In this document: positions 31,015 to 41,986 of the stretch, one piece after another
How the letters are laid out: every line of letters starts with the position of its first letter
Position numbering within the stretch: the stretch's first letter is position 1
Origin: Cercophora sp. LCS_1
Lineage: Eukaryota; Ascomycota; Sordariomycetes; Sordariales; Lasiosphaeriaceae
Assembly: GCA_036250225.1 (NCBI GenBank)
Contig: JAPZLL010000005.1
Coordinates: 930,001 to 994,000 of the forward strand
Reading direction: 5' to 3'
Length of the DNA: 64,000 bases
Position numbers and translations under genes: made by a program
Notes under the pieces: model-generated
What the model was told of the DNA's origin: nothing
Databases searched by the model: none
What the model saw: the letters and a program-made list of their open reading frames with translations, nothing else

Positions 31015-32406
31015 TCATGAACTGTTCTTGTACCGTGGATATAGACCTACGTTTGACTTCATCAGGATAAATTTCTCCACGTCATCGTTCTTCAGGTCTT
31101 CGTCCATGTCGTACACAAAAGCTTTGCATTCGTCAATTTCATCGCACTTGTCAGCGCAAGCTTCGTAACTAGGCACGGATCCCGTCGATCGGGGAATGGA
31201 AACATTCCCCATGTTAAAGTACGACATGTGGCAGCTGACTTTGTACCTCACGTCTGATGATGTATTGTAGGTTGCCCCGCCGCCTTCACTCCAATTCTCG
31301 CCGTCTCTGTAGCAGCGAAAAGGTCTCCCTGGGCTCGGGACAACCAAAAGCGGCCATGATGATCGTCGGCGACACCATGGGGCTTCCAGCGCTCGTGGTG
31401 ACTGCGTCAGCGCCGGTGGTAGAAGGTGTTGTCGTCAAAACGGCGCCGACAATAGACGTAGTGGTCGAAACGGACCCGCTCAGAGTCTCAGTTGAACTCA
31501 CAGCGCCATCGAGTGCCGCCAACGCTTGCTCTGAAAGGTCCATCCCACTCCAGATCATCTCGTTGGGTGAACCAGCCCCAGTTGTCTTGTTCCCTTTGAG
31601 GTAACAATTACTTGTCTCGTTCAAATACCGTCGGTCGCACCACGAAAATCCAACGCATCCAGCACGAGTCTCGCAGAACCGGGCACAATCTTCATAGGTG
31701 GGCTGGTAGCTCGCTACTCCCTGTCGGCCCCCATTGGGTAGACCCTCTTCGAGGTTGTCATCCCACCCGCGGTGGTTGAGACCGCAGCCAATGAAAACCT
31801 TTCTTCCGCTGGACGTCTTGAGTTGAGAACCGGGAGGGTAGCCGGCGGCGTCGCAGTTGACCTGAGTGACAATCATTGGTGTAGATGTCGCCATTGTGCT
31901 TGTGCCGGTCTTGATAGAGGTAGAAGCGGTGGGGGGCAGCTGAGGCACTCCAGTAGTGCTTGTGGTGCCCTGGAGGGTATTTGCACCCAGGTTAGAGTTG
32001 GTGACTTTCAGAACGCTTGTTATGGTGTTGGTGACTATCGTTCCGGTAGCACACATGTGGAGCCTGAGCTGGGAGACTGAAAAGCATCTTTGACATAAAC
32101 GCCTCCGGGTGGAGGATTGTTGTTGTTGCTCCGCGCTGTAACTGTGAGCGTGACGGTGGCCGGGTTGAATCTCGTGATCGTAATGTATCCCATCGAGACG
32201 GTGACAGTGCTCGGCGCCACTGTATTGGTGCAAGTGTCCGCAGGTGTGATGGACGACTGAATGTTGGCTTGTTTGTACATGGGGCTTGGTCTATCTATTT
32301 GCGGCAAGAGTTAGCACAGCTTCATCACCACAAGGCTGGCAAATGAGGCGTTCGTACCCGCAAAGACGCTGGTTGCCATGAGAGCACTAGTCTTGGGGTG
32401 GGACAT
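31015..32406 (-). pseudogene. Secreted mucin-like protein with two PAN-type domains, frameshifted
   Basis: The first exon (32406-32358, MSHPKTSALMATSVFA) is a short signal peptide, followed by a 63-nt intron (GTACGA, TGCTAAC, ATAG). The protein is Thr/Ser-rich with repeated TVT motifs, then a PAN/apple-like domain (VNCDAAGYPPG...CARFCETRAGCVGFSWCDRR...NCYLKG), a second Thr-rich linker and a second domain (YKVSCHMSYFNMG...SYEACADKCDEIDECKAFVYD). The frame breaks twice: at a TGTGTG run (about 32047-32055) and near 31300-31320. PAN domains bind proteins or carbohydrates; a cell-surface role is inferred. The breaks could be assembly errors, but a decayed paralogue lies next to it, so loss of function is plausible. 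Confidence 0.6.
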
Positions 32407-33396
32407 TGTCAGTCCGTATCTGGATATGGCAATTGATGCGAAGGTTTTTTCGAAGCGCAGGTCGTCTTTGAAAAAGTCGAGAAGTCCAAGTTTGGTGAGA
32501 CCGACGTCTAGAGCCCCAGGGACGTAGGAGGGCGACTTTATACCTCATAATGGCCGAGGCGCTTGTGGGAAATGTGCCAGGTGTACCACGACGATGTGGT
32601 CCAACTCACCTCTGGCAGTCCAGGCCCCGAACTTTTCAAACAGGTGTGACTACAAGCCTACTCCTTCATTCGACAGCTCCCTGATTCGGACCACACTTTA
32701 GTGAGTCGGGCATCCTGCATGTGGGTTGGCTAAATCGCTAATTCTGAAATAACTAGATGACAAAGGCCACGGTGGGCTGCAATCTTTCAACTGGCGAGGG
32801 ATGAGAGAGCTAGGTTCTAATGGCAACCCGGGCCCTTCGAGCTCGACCACGGGGCGCGATGCGAAACCAAATGAGCAAAAAGTTGAGATCAGTCCGTCTT
32901 TGGAGATCATCTGCAATGATTTTATACACTGCCAACGGCAGAATGTCCGCCCAAGCCATCAAAGAGATCGAAACCATCCCGACTACCTTATCTCTGTGCA
33001 TGAGTGTAAGGTGCTGAAACAGCCGGCCGACGTTGTCTATTTCTCGACAGCCAACGCTATTCTTTGCATGCGTTGAACTAGGACATAGATCAGTGGCCCC
33101 GTCAGCTGATGCTTCAAATTCGCCAGAAAGATGAGGCAAAAAGACTTGTGAGCCGAATCCATGATTGTCCAAAGTCGATGTTCGAGGTTGGCACGTGGGT
33201 AATTTCGGTGTGTTGACTAGTCGAAGGGCTGGCTGCAAGTTCGTTGCCGTGCTTTGGTAAGGGAATTAAAAATAAAAGTGCAGGAGACAGCCCATCCGAT
33301 TTGAACGTTGGCGGAAGGAACCAGACTTCGTCGACCAGGAAGGCATAAAAGCAAGTGCAAGGTCATGGGTTTTCAGCGAAGTAGCTCGAGAGGCCA
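32407..33396. other. Intergenic
   Basis: About 1 kb upstream of the mucin/PAN gene. Open frames at 32810-33238 (minus) and 32801-33076 (plus) carry no recognisable domain. No repeat was noticed. Confidence 0.45.
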
Positions 33397-33503
33397 TAGC
33401 CTAATGGTTTAATCGTAACCTCTCCTGACTCCCCCGAACCTTCGCTTCGCCTTATCGGCAGGGGGGTTGGGTTCAAGTTTTGCCTGGGGCGTCTCTTTTT
33501 TTT
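33397..33503 (+). ncRNA. Pol III promoter-like unit (tRNA-like or SINE)
   Basis: An A box-like TAGCCTAATGG (33397-33407) and a B box-like GGTTCAAGTTT (33470-33480) lie 62 bases apart, followed by a T8 tract (33496-33503) that would end Pol III transcription. The flanks GAGAGGC and GCGTCTC could pair with one mismatch, like an acceptor stem. No proper anticodon or T arm folds by eye. It could be a decayed tRNA, a SINE or another Pol III RNA, or chance. Confidence 0.35.
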
Positions 33504-33737
33504 CTTTTTGGGAGATGTTTTCACACAGTGTCGAGGACATCTATCAACGGTGGGTACACGATATTTATTAGGTAGGATCCTTGAGTGAGATCAATGTTTA
33601 CTTGGCTTTTGAGCTCGTCCAATAAGTCTAGTGGGGGCAGTCACCGTCGATCTCGGTACCTACCCTTGCTGCTCAAGCGTTCAGTAGATGTGTCCAAAGC
33701 CACGCAAAGCCCGTTCCTCAAGCCTACCAACATGCCA

Positions 33738-34440
33738 TCAAATCCCTCCAATCCCCACACCCGTCCACATATAACCATCAAATCGGTAGCCCTCGGACTT
33801 CAAGCCCATCATCAACAAACAATTCGGGGCGTTAGGTTCCTCCAGTCTCGGAATGTAGACAAACACAAACACTTTGCATTCCGCCTTTGACTCGCAAAGG
33901 AGTGCACATTTCTCGAAACTCACTTGATGGGTCTGTCAATCCTTAGCATCGCTCAAAAGCATGTCTTCTACGTCCAAGTACGCCATGTTGCAGCCGATCA
34001 GGTCTTCTTTTCCGCTTGGCGTTCGATAGATTCTGCCGTGGAAGCCCTTAGTGTACTCGTAGTTGGCCGATTCCGTAGCCTGGGCGTCGCCGGTGTATGT
34101 GGTTGCTTGTCTATCTGTGGTAGTCGAAGGCGGCGAGCTGGGCGTGGTGCTCTTGGCTACGGTTGTCTTGCCTCTTGAAGAGACGGTGGTGGAAGGGGAA
34201 TTTGGGGCCGAGATCAGACCTAGTAGTCGTTTGCGGAGCTCAGGGTTTAGAAGTGGATGTCGCTAGATGGATTGAGTGTGTCGGTATCCCGGGAAGTGAC
34301 CGTGACGGTCCGGCGTACTGTCACAATTGTGATGGTCGTAACAGTAGCCGGGGCTATGGCCAGCACGGCCTCAACAGTGGTTGAGTTTGACCAAATGCCA
34401 GAAGTTGTGATCGTCGAGTTCTGGCTGCATATCAGACCCG
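33738..34440 (-). pseudogene. Decayed PAN/mucin-like paralogue
   Basis: The 5' part on the minus strand (from about 34440) reads CSQNSTITTSGIWSNSTTVEAV and a TVTTITIVTVRRTVTVT segment, matching the mucin-like N-terminal style of the gene at 31015-32406. The 3' part reads EDLIGCNMAYLDVEDM, then an in-frame TGA at 33936-33938 (CGA by one C-to-T change), then SFEKCALLCESKAECKVFVF...NCLLMMGLKSEGYRFDGYMW, a PAN-type half. The two parts are in different frames with several stops between. This is a relic of a tandem duplicate. Confidence 0.55.
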
Positions 34441-34610
34441 GCTCGGGATGACCAATTTGGCAAGAAGGAACCTGGCAGATTCGAGACCAACTGAAGAACT
34501 GTATTATCTGCCACCGCCTCTATAGGAAGCGCGTGAGCAAACTAACTGTGTTGGTAAAACCAAATGTGGCTTTGTCGTCTCCATGATGGAATTTATTGCG
34601 TTGGGAGTAG

Positions 34611-35012
34611 TCATGGGACCAACAGCCCCTCATGTTGGTTGCTGGTCCTTCCGCAGCCAAACAGCAAAGTTATTCGGACGAGCACAGCGCCTGTGACAAC
34701 ACCAGCAGTTCCCCCCAGACGAAATACCAGAACTTGCAGTGCTTCGGTCGGCGGCGGAGGCGGGGGCGTTTCGGAGGGAGATGGTGTCGAGGCACGCGTC
34801 GGTGCTGTTGAAGAAAATTTGACGCCAGGCGAGGTAAACGCGACCATCCGGACCGGATCATCGCTCAAATGTGCTAGAATTAAGCGAATGGATGGACGCC
34901 CACCAGTAGCCGCGAGCATCCAGCACCCCAAAAAGGGTCGTTGTTGTCGTGCTACGAGTGCCAAGCCTTCAGCCAACAGGTGTTGGACAGCTGGCAAGCG
35001 ACCTTGCGGCAA
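34611..35012 (-). pseudogene. Relic of a Ser/Thr/Pro-rich single-pass membrane protein
   Basis: An open frame containing a stalk (FSSTAPTRASTPSPSETPPP) followed, after a frame change in a C6 run on the plus strand (34711-34716), by a glycine-rich hydrophobic segment (GGTAGVVTGAVLVRITLLFGC) typical of the membrane anchor of fungal wall-sensor-like proteins. Removing one base from the run joins ASSGISSGG to the hydrophobic segment. It may be the C-terminal end of a third degraded gene. Upstream sequence to about 35700 shows no clear exons. Confidence 0.35.
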
Positions 35013-36784
35013 CGAACGAGATTACAAAGCTGACAGCATTTTAAGACTCGAGCCTGTCAGGGGAGTGCATAGCTCATGGATTACCGCCGGGTTTGCGAAA
35101 CTTGGCTAGATTTGCAGGAAGGTGCAAGATGCTGTAAACTTGCAATTGACGTTCACCGGGTGGTGTACCCTGATGGCTGCCAGCCTGCCCCGCGGCGCCC
35201 CGCGGCATCCGGCGATTGCTCAGCGACGGCGCCCCACCGGCGTCGATCACTTCTCCTCAGCTTCCGTCTCTTCTGCAGCCGCGTCTGAATGGGCGTGCAC
35301 TTGGCGCGGTGACGACGCGGGACTTCCTCCGACCTGCGCAGAACCGTCCATACCAGTAACTCTCCTTACAAGCGTCGACTGTGGTGATCATCACGCTCGG
35401 TCCAAATGCTGCCATCTGGACACATGTCAATGATCAGCCGGCGCCGCAGTCGCAATGGTGGAGTGACTTTCAAGCGCGACCCCCCTTTGCAAGCCCACGT
35501 GTGATGTTTGCTGCACCGTTTCCCAAACAGATCTACTCAATCCGAAACAGCGTGGACCTGGAAACGCGCAATCGGGCCAGCAAACTTGCTGCTCGGTTGT
35601 TCTTGCACTCGTTCGCACCGCAGCAGCCGCGGGAGTTGGCCGTATACGTTACACGGCTCGGTGCGTCATCTTCCCGTCTGGGCACCGACTGGTCTTTTGT
35701 GCGCCGCCGTCCTGCGAGGTGTTACTGACACGACATATTCCAACTAATTTCGGAGTCTACACAAGACCACAGTGCCAGCCTCACCGACTTCGGGCCAAAA
35801 CCCGTCGGAACATGGTGTCTGAGGCGTAGGGCCAGCTGCCAGGGCACTCGAGACAGACTTTTGGATGGGCCTGGTTGGCACCAAGCGTAGCGACAACCTT
35901 GGAGATGCTTCCTAGGTGGCAAACGAACAGCAGCTTCGTGGCCTCGCGACTTCATCCAGGAAGGTACCTCTTGTCAAGTAGGTGACATCACCATAAAATG
36001 AAAGGGGATGCAGGCCCGATCGGGATCTGCAGTCATCCCTATATGTTGAGATGACACATGCAGGTTGCCGGCGGACATGTTACTCAACCCAGGTACGAGC
36101 AAGGTCTAGACCTTTTTGGCCCGGACTGGAGCGGGGATGCCCGGATGCTTTTCTTGCTCGCTGTGAGGAAGGTACGTCTTGTCTCGTTCCCACATTGTCG
36201 GAGAGTCCATCTAGGTGAACCGGGAGCTGGGACTCTCATGGCAATCTGCCAGCTCCTGTTCCAAACAACGCCGTGGGGGCACGGAGGCATCTGCCCATCT
36301 GCACTTTGCTTGATCTCTTGCCCACATCCCAGTATTTCACTCGATGTGAGACCCCGTTTCTGGCCGGCAAAGTCATCCCCACCATTCTATCTCTCTAATT
36401 CCCACAGCGAGCCCACCTCCCGCTCTCTTCAGATAGGCGAGGAGGTAGCTGCGCGCGGCGAGTCTAGGCCAACCCACCCCTCGTACCTTCCCCTCTCTAA
36501 CCTCAAGACGCTCCTTCCCTTCCACATCCCTCTCCCCCGCAGCATTCGCTGTTGGTCTCGACCCCAGCCGGATTTCTCTCCTTCTTTGCTGGAGTCATCG
36601 TCGCTCTCTTCGTTCGGGGCCCGTTGAACCGATCCGACAGCAACACCACGGATCGATTCGTCGTCAGTTTTTGCAGAGAACCGAGAGGAGTTCGTCTCTT
36701 GCCTCAAGAGTTTGGATCGAGGTCCAGTGGCTTCTGCCGGGACCAGGCAAACAGAGAGCGGCAAAGCTTCTTTCAAATCTCGCA
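35013..36784. other. Intergenic and leader of the glycosyltransferase gene
   Basis: About 1.77 kb. Open frames (for example 35381-35728 plus) are unrecognised. The last 400 bases are C/T-rich and probably form a promoter and 5' leader. Confidence 0.45.
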
Positions 36785-38494
36785 ATGGGAGCGGCACTGC
36801 CGGCGCCGCACCGGTGCTTCTCGATGCGAAACCCTTTCGCAAGAGCGCTTCTCCTGACCATCGGCATTCTAACCCTCAGCGCGCTAATGTTTCGTTCTGA
36901 CCCGATGGACGTCCGAACAGTCCTCATCAAGTCTTCGACCAAAGACTTGGAGGCGTCGCAGCAACCGCTGACCAACCACCACCCCGAAGGTTGGGGAGAG
37001 TCCTCGCGTCAACCGGCCGACCAGGGAGACAGTAACGAGAAGCAAGGGGCCCACAACGAGACCGAGACGTTGGTCGTCTTCCACAACACATCCCACCCAA
37101 TGACTTGCGACTACGACATGGAGAAGATCCGACACTGGCAGCAAAAGTACAAGTTGCAAGAGAAGTTCGAGTACACCAAAAGATACATTCAACCGTCACG
37201 GCAGAACATCCCTCGGAAATCAATGACCAAGGTGCAGCAACATTTTCTGGTAGACGAGGTCAAGGTACTGGATGTGGGTCGAACATACGAGCCGCAGCAC
37301 TGCCCTGAGCCTATCATGGTTCTGGTTTCGAGGTCTTCTTTCCCGGCGGCGGCCAATGCGTCGGACTTCATGTTTGGAGTGTCAACCACCTATAAGCGCT
37401 TCACCGACCCGGCAATAAACATGATCAAGGAGTGGGCGTATTGGTTGACGGATGGGAAGGGCAATTCCAATGGCGGCAAGCTCATCTTGATGCTGCTAGA
37501 TGCTTCATTCGAGGAGCTCGAGGACGCAAGTGACCAGCTCAAGGACGTGGGGATCGATGTGGATGTGTACCGTTCGGATCCCAGCATGATCATGGCGGTG
37601 CGCTACCTTACACTTGTGCCCACCATGTACGACCACCCGGACCGGAAAGGGAAAAGGTGGCTCGTAACCTGCGACGATGACACCTTTTTCCCTTCGCTTC
37701 ACGGACTCATTGAGAAGTTGGAGGAGTACGACCACTCGATTCCGATGTACATCGGCACTTTCTCAGAGGACGTGAACAATATCGCTCGCCACGGGCCACA
37801 AGCCTTCGGTGGAGCCGGCGTGTTCCTCAGTCTACCAATGGCGGAGATGATTACCGAGAGTTACGATGCATGCAAGACGGAGGAGAAGATCCGCGAAGCC
37901 AACTCGGGGTGGGGACCACAGGGAGACATCATTCTGCGCAGATGCATCGAGGACAACAGCGAGACCAAGCTCACGTTGCTCAACGACCTCTGGCAACTAG
38001 ACATGTATGGCGACCCCTCGGGCTTCTACGAGTCGGGGATCAAGCCTCTCTCGGTTCATCACTACCGAGGAGGCCCCTGGCACATTGCGCATCCTTCATA
38101 CTACACACAGGTGGCACATCAATGCGGCGAAGACTGCATCCTTCAGCGTTTCCAAACTGAGGACAACTTCATCATCGCTAACGGGTTCAGCGTCGCACAC
38201 TACCCACAAGGCATCGACTTTGACGTCCACCAGTTTGAGCGCACGTTTGCTCCGGCCCCTGAGGACAAAGGATGGAACTACGACTTCATCATGGGCCCGC
38301 AACGCCCCTCACTGGCGAAGACGGGGAGGAAGTTGTCATGGGATCTGCAAGATGCTAGCACCTCAGAAGATGGCAGTGTCAGCCAGCTGTACGTGCGCAA
38401 GCATGATGACTGGAGGTGGAAGAATGAAGATGGGTCGCCCATGAGCGACATGGATGGCATCGTTGAGCTGGTCTGGCTGCCAGCACGGGAGTAG
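36785..38494 (+). CDS. GT31 family glycosyltransferase, Fringe-like
   Basis: Single exon, 569 residues from the ATG at 36785 (a second Met at 36824 is also possible). A short cytosolic tail is followed by one membrane anchor (ALLLTIGILTLSALMF), a charged stem, then a luminal catalytic domain, a type II Golgi topology. The catalytic core has the metal-binding D297-D-D299 motif in WLVTCDDDTFFPSLHGL, and downstream GGAGVFLS...GWGPQGDIILRRCI, typical of Fringe-like (PF02434) transferases. Cysteines in GEDCILQRF fit a luminal fold. Donor and acceptor cannot be told. No frame break or intron is seen. Confidence 0.85.
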   Translation: MGAALPAPHRCFSMRNPFARALLLTIGILTLSALMFRSDPMDVRTVLIKSSTKDLEASQQPLTNHHPEGWGESSRQPADQGDSNEKQGAHNETETLVVFHNTSHPMTCDYDMEKIRHWQQKYKLQEKFEYTKRYIQPSRQNIPRKSMTKVQQHFLVDEVKVLDVGRTYEPQHCPEPIMVLVSRSSFPAAANASDFMFGVSTTYKRFTDPAINMIKEWAYWLTDGKGNSNGGKLILMLLDASFEELEDASDQLKDVGIDVDVYRSDPSMIMAVRYLTLVPTMYDHPDRKGKRWLVTCDDDTFFPSLHGLIEKLEEYDHSIPMYIGTFSEDVNNIARHGPQAFGGAGVFLSLPMAEMITESYDACKTEEKIREANSGWGPQGDIILRRCIEDNSETKLTLLNDLWQLDMYGDPSGFYESGIKPLSVHHYRGGPWHIAHPSYYTQVAHQCGEDCILQRFQTEDNFIIANGFSVAHYPQGIDFDVHQFERTFAPAPEDKGWNYDFIMGPQRPSLAKTGRKLSWDLQDASTSEDGSVSQLYVRKHDDWRWKNEDGSPMSDMDGIVELVWLPARE

Positions 38495-39126
38495 CGCCGG
38501 ACTTGAACGCCGAATGCCAACAACCCATACGAGCCCGAGATGAAATCTGCTCGATCCGTATTGCTGTTGGTCGAAGACGGTCATGAAGAGTCTTGTGGCA
38601 AAGCGACCCTCAAAGTTACACAGAGGACGCGCAATCCGCAATTTTGTCATTTCTCCAAATCCCATGTTTGGGAATCACCCGTTTTGCAAGCACAGGAGGA
38701 CCGGGATTCCCTCTGTGGGGTTCTCGAGGTGGTGGTATTGTACGACTCCGGTAGCAGTTTCTCGTCGCGAACATTGTTGCACATGCTGGAGCCTGAAGCA
38801 TCGCCGGTCTAGAGTCACTTAGATTTGGAGCGTTTTACTTTCTACCCACTTATTTTAGACACGGGTGGGCATGGAACAGAGAAGGGCTTCAGGGAGAGCT
38901 CGTGCAAGCTCGTGAGTGGACGCCATTTATGGTATTGTATTGTACGATGCACTGAGTTCCTACTAGCAAACAAGGCCAGGTAACTAATTTAATGGGAATG
39001 CTCAACGTCAGGCTACATCCGTTGTGACAAGAGCAAATTGGTTCAAAAAAAAAATGGACAGCCTCCCAAGGTCAAACTCCTAGCAATGCTCGATCCGTCA
39101 TCCACATTCCCCGCCAATACCCTCAT
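38495..39126. other. Convergent 3' region
   Basis: About 630 bases between two convergent stops. An A9 run is at about 39046. Nothing coding is recognised. Confidence 0.5.
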
Positions 39127-40878
39127 TTATTGCTGTCCGGTCTTGCTATCTACCGGGGGTCGATACTGTCCATCATCTACATACGCAGGAGGCAGCTCCT
39201 CCGTTGCGCCGGTGGGCTCGGCGTATGACGGAGGCGGGACACTGTACCGGTTCGAGGACTCCGCTTGCCGCGCAGCCGCAGACTCCGCAGCAGCCTCGGC
39301 GGCCTTTGCGTCAGTTGCTGACGTCGTGGACGCAGGTGGCGGCGCGGGCGCTCCCGCAAAGGCGGAAGATGTTGCTGCGCTGCTCCCGCCCACGTTCAAG
39401 TCCTGCAAGCCAGCCGTAACGCCCGGAACACTGGCGGTCGGGGCCGGAGCCGTGGCGGGAGTGGCTGCAGGAGGAGGCGCCGGGCCGCCGACAGCAAAAC
39501 CTTGCGTATGTTGACCTCCTTGCTGCCCTCTCCATCCCTCGGCACCCTTGAGTACCTCGAACAGGGTCTTGGCGCCGGCGGGCCACATCCCGGCTGGGCC
39601 CTGAGCAGGAACCTCGCCCTTGATGATCTTTTGGACCGAGACCGGGCCACCGTAGAACGCAGCGTTGGCATCTTTTCGCTCCGTCACTACAGTTCCGTCG
39701 ATTTGCACGCCGGCGTAGAAGCCGCGCGACTTGACGTAGCTGTAGACTGGGTTCTTGATGACCTCCCTGAATGGACTCGGCTTGCGCTTAATGTCTGCCC
39801 CTGCGTCGACGGTGGAGACAGCTGGTATCGTGGTTGTCTCCGGCCCAGTAGTGGCCTGCGGCTCCTGCTGCTCCTCTGGCGGAGCGAGATGTTCCTTCTC
39901 CTTCTCCTTACCCTTTTCCCTCTCTTTGCCCTTCTGGCCACCCTGGGACTGCGGCATGCCGAAGTCGAGAGCACCGCCTGCACCCCAGGGGCCGGCGGTC
40001 ACGGCAAGGTCGGAGCCCAAGCTCATACGTGTGCGCGTAAAGGCTTCGAGAGCTTCGCGGGTGTTGATGACTACCACGCAGTCGTAGATGTCGAGTCCGA
40101 TCACGAAGCCCGCACCGACGCTGTGGACCTGGATGCCGCTGGGAGGTGACCAGCTTCCATCGGGGAGACGGGCGATAAGGATACCACTGCCGGTGGCGCC
40201 TGAGACCTGGAAGCCTGCACGGGCTGTGGTGAATATGGCGAGGCCTTGGGCACGGGAGATGACCTTGGAAGGGATGGTCAAGAGAACGCGGGGCTTCTTG
40301 GGCTTGGTCGTTTCGGCGGGCTTGTCAGGATCGGTCGGGGAGGTCGATTGCACTGGGGGCGCTGCGTCGCTATAGATGCCATCCTCTGTGGGAAGTAGGT
40401 TAGCAGGATGGTCGGCGATGACAGAAGGGAACGGCTTACTGGCAAAACTCCTCAGGATCCGGGCTGCCTTCTCGCACTCCTTGTCAAGCGTCGTGGGCAG
40501 GAAGGTCTCGGATCCCATCTTGTTCGCAAGGGCATTGAAGGGCGCCGCAGCCTTGGTACCCCACCCGGCGAGTTTGTGACTCCAGCTCTTCTTCTCTCCC
40601 TCGCCATCATGCTTTCCAGAAGATGTAGGCCGATGTGGGAACGGAGGCGGACTCTCGTCGGTCGGGGTGGCATCATAGAGCTCATCCTTTGGCGGCGGCG
40701 CAAACTGTGGGTGGCGGGGATCGTAGGGCGGGATCTCATATTCAGGGATGGGAGTCTCGTTCGCGTGCTTCGGGGCGCCGGGTTGCGACGTCTGGATAGG
40801 TGGCGGGCCAGGAGGTGGTGGAGGAAAGAATTCAGGCTCCTTGGTCGGAACTGGCGGCTTCTGATCGTTGCTGCTCAT
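39127..40878 (-). CDS. SYLF (Ysc84) domain lipid/actin-patch protein
   Basis: Start at the ATG at 40878 (MSSNDQKPP). The N-terminus is very Pro-rich (PPPPPGPPP), as in SH3 ligands. The SYLF/Ysc84 domain follows: IPSKVISRAQGLAIFTTARAG...SGILIARLPDGSWSPPSGIQ...GFVIGLDIYDCVVVIN...GSDLAVTAGPWG, and after a Lys/Glu-rich insert SYVKSRGFYAGVQIDGT. Such domains bind phosphoinositides and work at cortical actin and endocytosis. The C-terminus is Ala/Pro-rich and disordered, ending near a PPAYVDD motif. A 54-nt intron at 40386-40439 (GTAAGC, TGCTAAC, CACAG) splits the KDGIYSD stretch; its length is a multiple of three with no stop, so the unspliced frame also reads through (583 versus 565 residues). 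Confidence 0.88.
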   Translation of the reverse strand: MSSNDQKPPVPTKEPEFFPPPPPGPPPIQTSQPGAPKHANETPIPEYEIPPYDPRHPQFAPPPKDELYDATPTDESPPPFPHRPTSSGKHDGEGEKKSWSHKLAGWGTKAAAPFNALANKMGSETFLPTTLDKECEKAARILRSFASKPFPSVIADHPANLLPTEDGIYSDAAPPVQSTSPTDPDKPAETTKPKKPRVLLTIPSKVISRAQGLAIFTTARAGFQVSGATGSGILIARLPDGSWSPPSGIQVHSVGAGFVIGLDIYDCVVVINTREALEAFTRTRMSLGSDLAVTAGPWGAGGALDFGMPQSQGGQKGKEREKGKEKEKEHLAPPEEQQEPQATTGPETTTIPAVSTVDAGADIKRKPSPFREVIKNPVYSYVKSRGFYAGVQIDGTVVTERKDANAAFYGGPVSVQKIIKGEVPAQGPAGMWPAGAKTLFEVLKGAEGWRGQQGGQHTQGFAVGGPAPPPAATPATAPAPTASVPGVTAGLQDLNVGGSSAATSSAFAGAPAPPPASTTSATDAKAAEAAAESAAARQAESSNRYSVPPPSYAEPTGATEELPPAYVDDGQYRPPVDSKTGQQ

Positions 40879-41986
40879 CGTGACGGATTGTGGATATGAG
40901 GGATCGTGTTTCGGTTGCGAATCCGTGGAGGGCGGGATGCTGGAATTGAGGGAAGTGGGATGCTTCTGGACTCCAATGCGGGGTCTATCGCGTGCAAGAC
41001 ACCAAGACTCTTGGGGCAAAAAGCGAGAGATAAATGTGGACACAAGGATTCATGCCACAGTCTTCAACCGGTTTTAACAACTAGCCCGCCAAGGACTGAC
41101 GGAGGCAGCATACGCAACGCCCGTGGCTTTTGTCCATCGTGCATCATTGCTACGGCACGCGAAACACCAATGTCCTTCATGGCTTGCGCAAGCTTGTGAT
41201 GGAAGCAAGCTGATGTCGTGGGGGATTGATGTCATTTTGTGGCTGAGCCGGCTGAGCAACATCGCCGCCACAGACCCACAGGCGAACAGGGGTCAACTCC
41301 CCTAACCCTATATTGATCATCACACCTCTCTCTCCTCACTTTGCTCTTTCGACAGCAACGATTGGTTTTGCCCATTTACGCACTAATATGCTCTCTGCAT
41401 CACCGCAAGAGCGCCGCAAAAATATTCCTTTGCACGATACATCTAACTCTCGGAACGGAGGGAATGACCCCAACACCCACCCGTCCTCCACAGGGACACC
41501 GTACCTCGAGGTGTTGAGGACGAGGAGAACCATCGGAAAATTGGTCGAGGCTCCAGACGCCCTCTTCTAAATATTAGTGGGACTTGTCCCCGAGATTTGG
41601 TGCCTTTGTTGGCAATCATGACCCCGAATAGAGCATTCTTGCTGCTGCAGTTAGCCGGACGTTGATCTCCACTCAAACATAAGACATAGTTTAAAATGCG
41701 GATTACGAGGTTAAAATATCGCATCCAAAATCATGACATAGCGTGACATCTCTTTTATAGTGAGTAAGCCTAAGCTGATTGATCTCAAGAGACCCCGATG
41801 AAGAACACTGAACCTCCCTTTTTCTCCAGGTCACGAATTACAAGTTTCAGATTCCATCACTGACAATACATTTGAGAACCGTCTGGCTATTTCCCTTAGT
41901 ACATACCGTATTATGTGCTCAGCTCCGAATCAGAAACCAAGCTCTCAACAGCCCCCAACACTCAAAACTTTGCAGCGCCCCGCCCG
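40879..41986. other. Intergenic
   Basis: About 1.1 kb between the SYLF gene start and the end of the next minus-strand gene. Open frames are unrecognised. It presumably carries the SYLF promoter. Confidence 0.45.

Noticed and set aside
32801..33238. Open frames on both strands upstream of the mucin/PAN gene
   Set aside because: Mutual shadows with no domain or homology that I recognise.
35381..35728. 115-codon plus-strand frame
   Set aside because: Unrecognised, not in convincing gene context, no clear start context.
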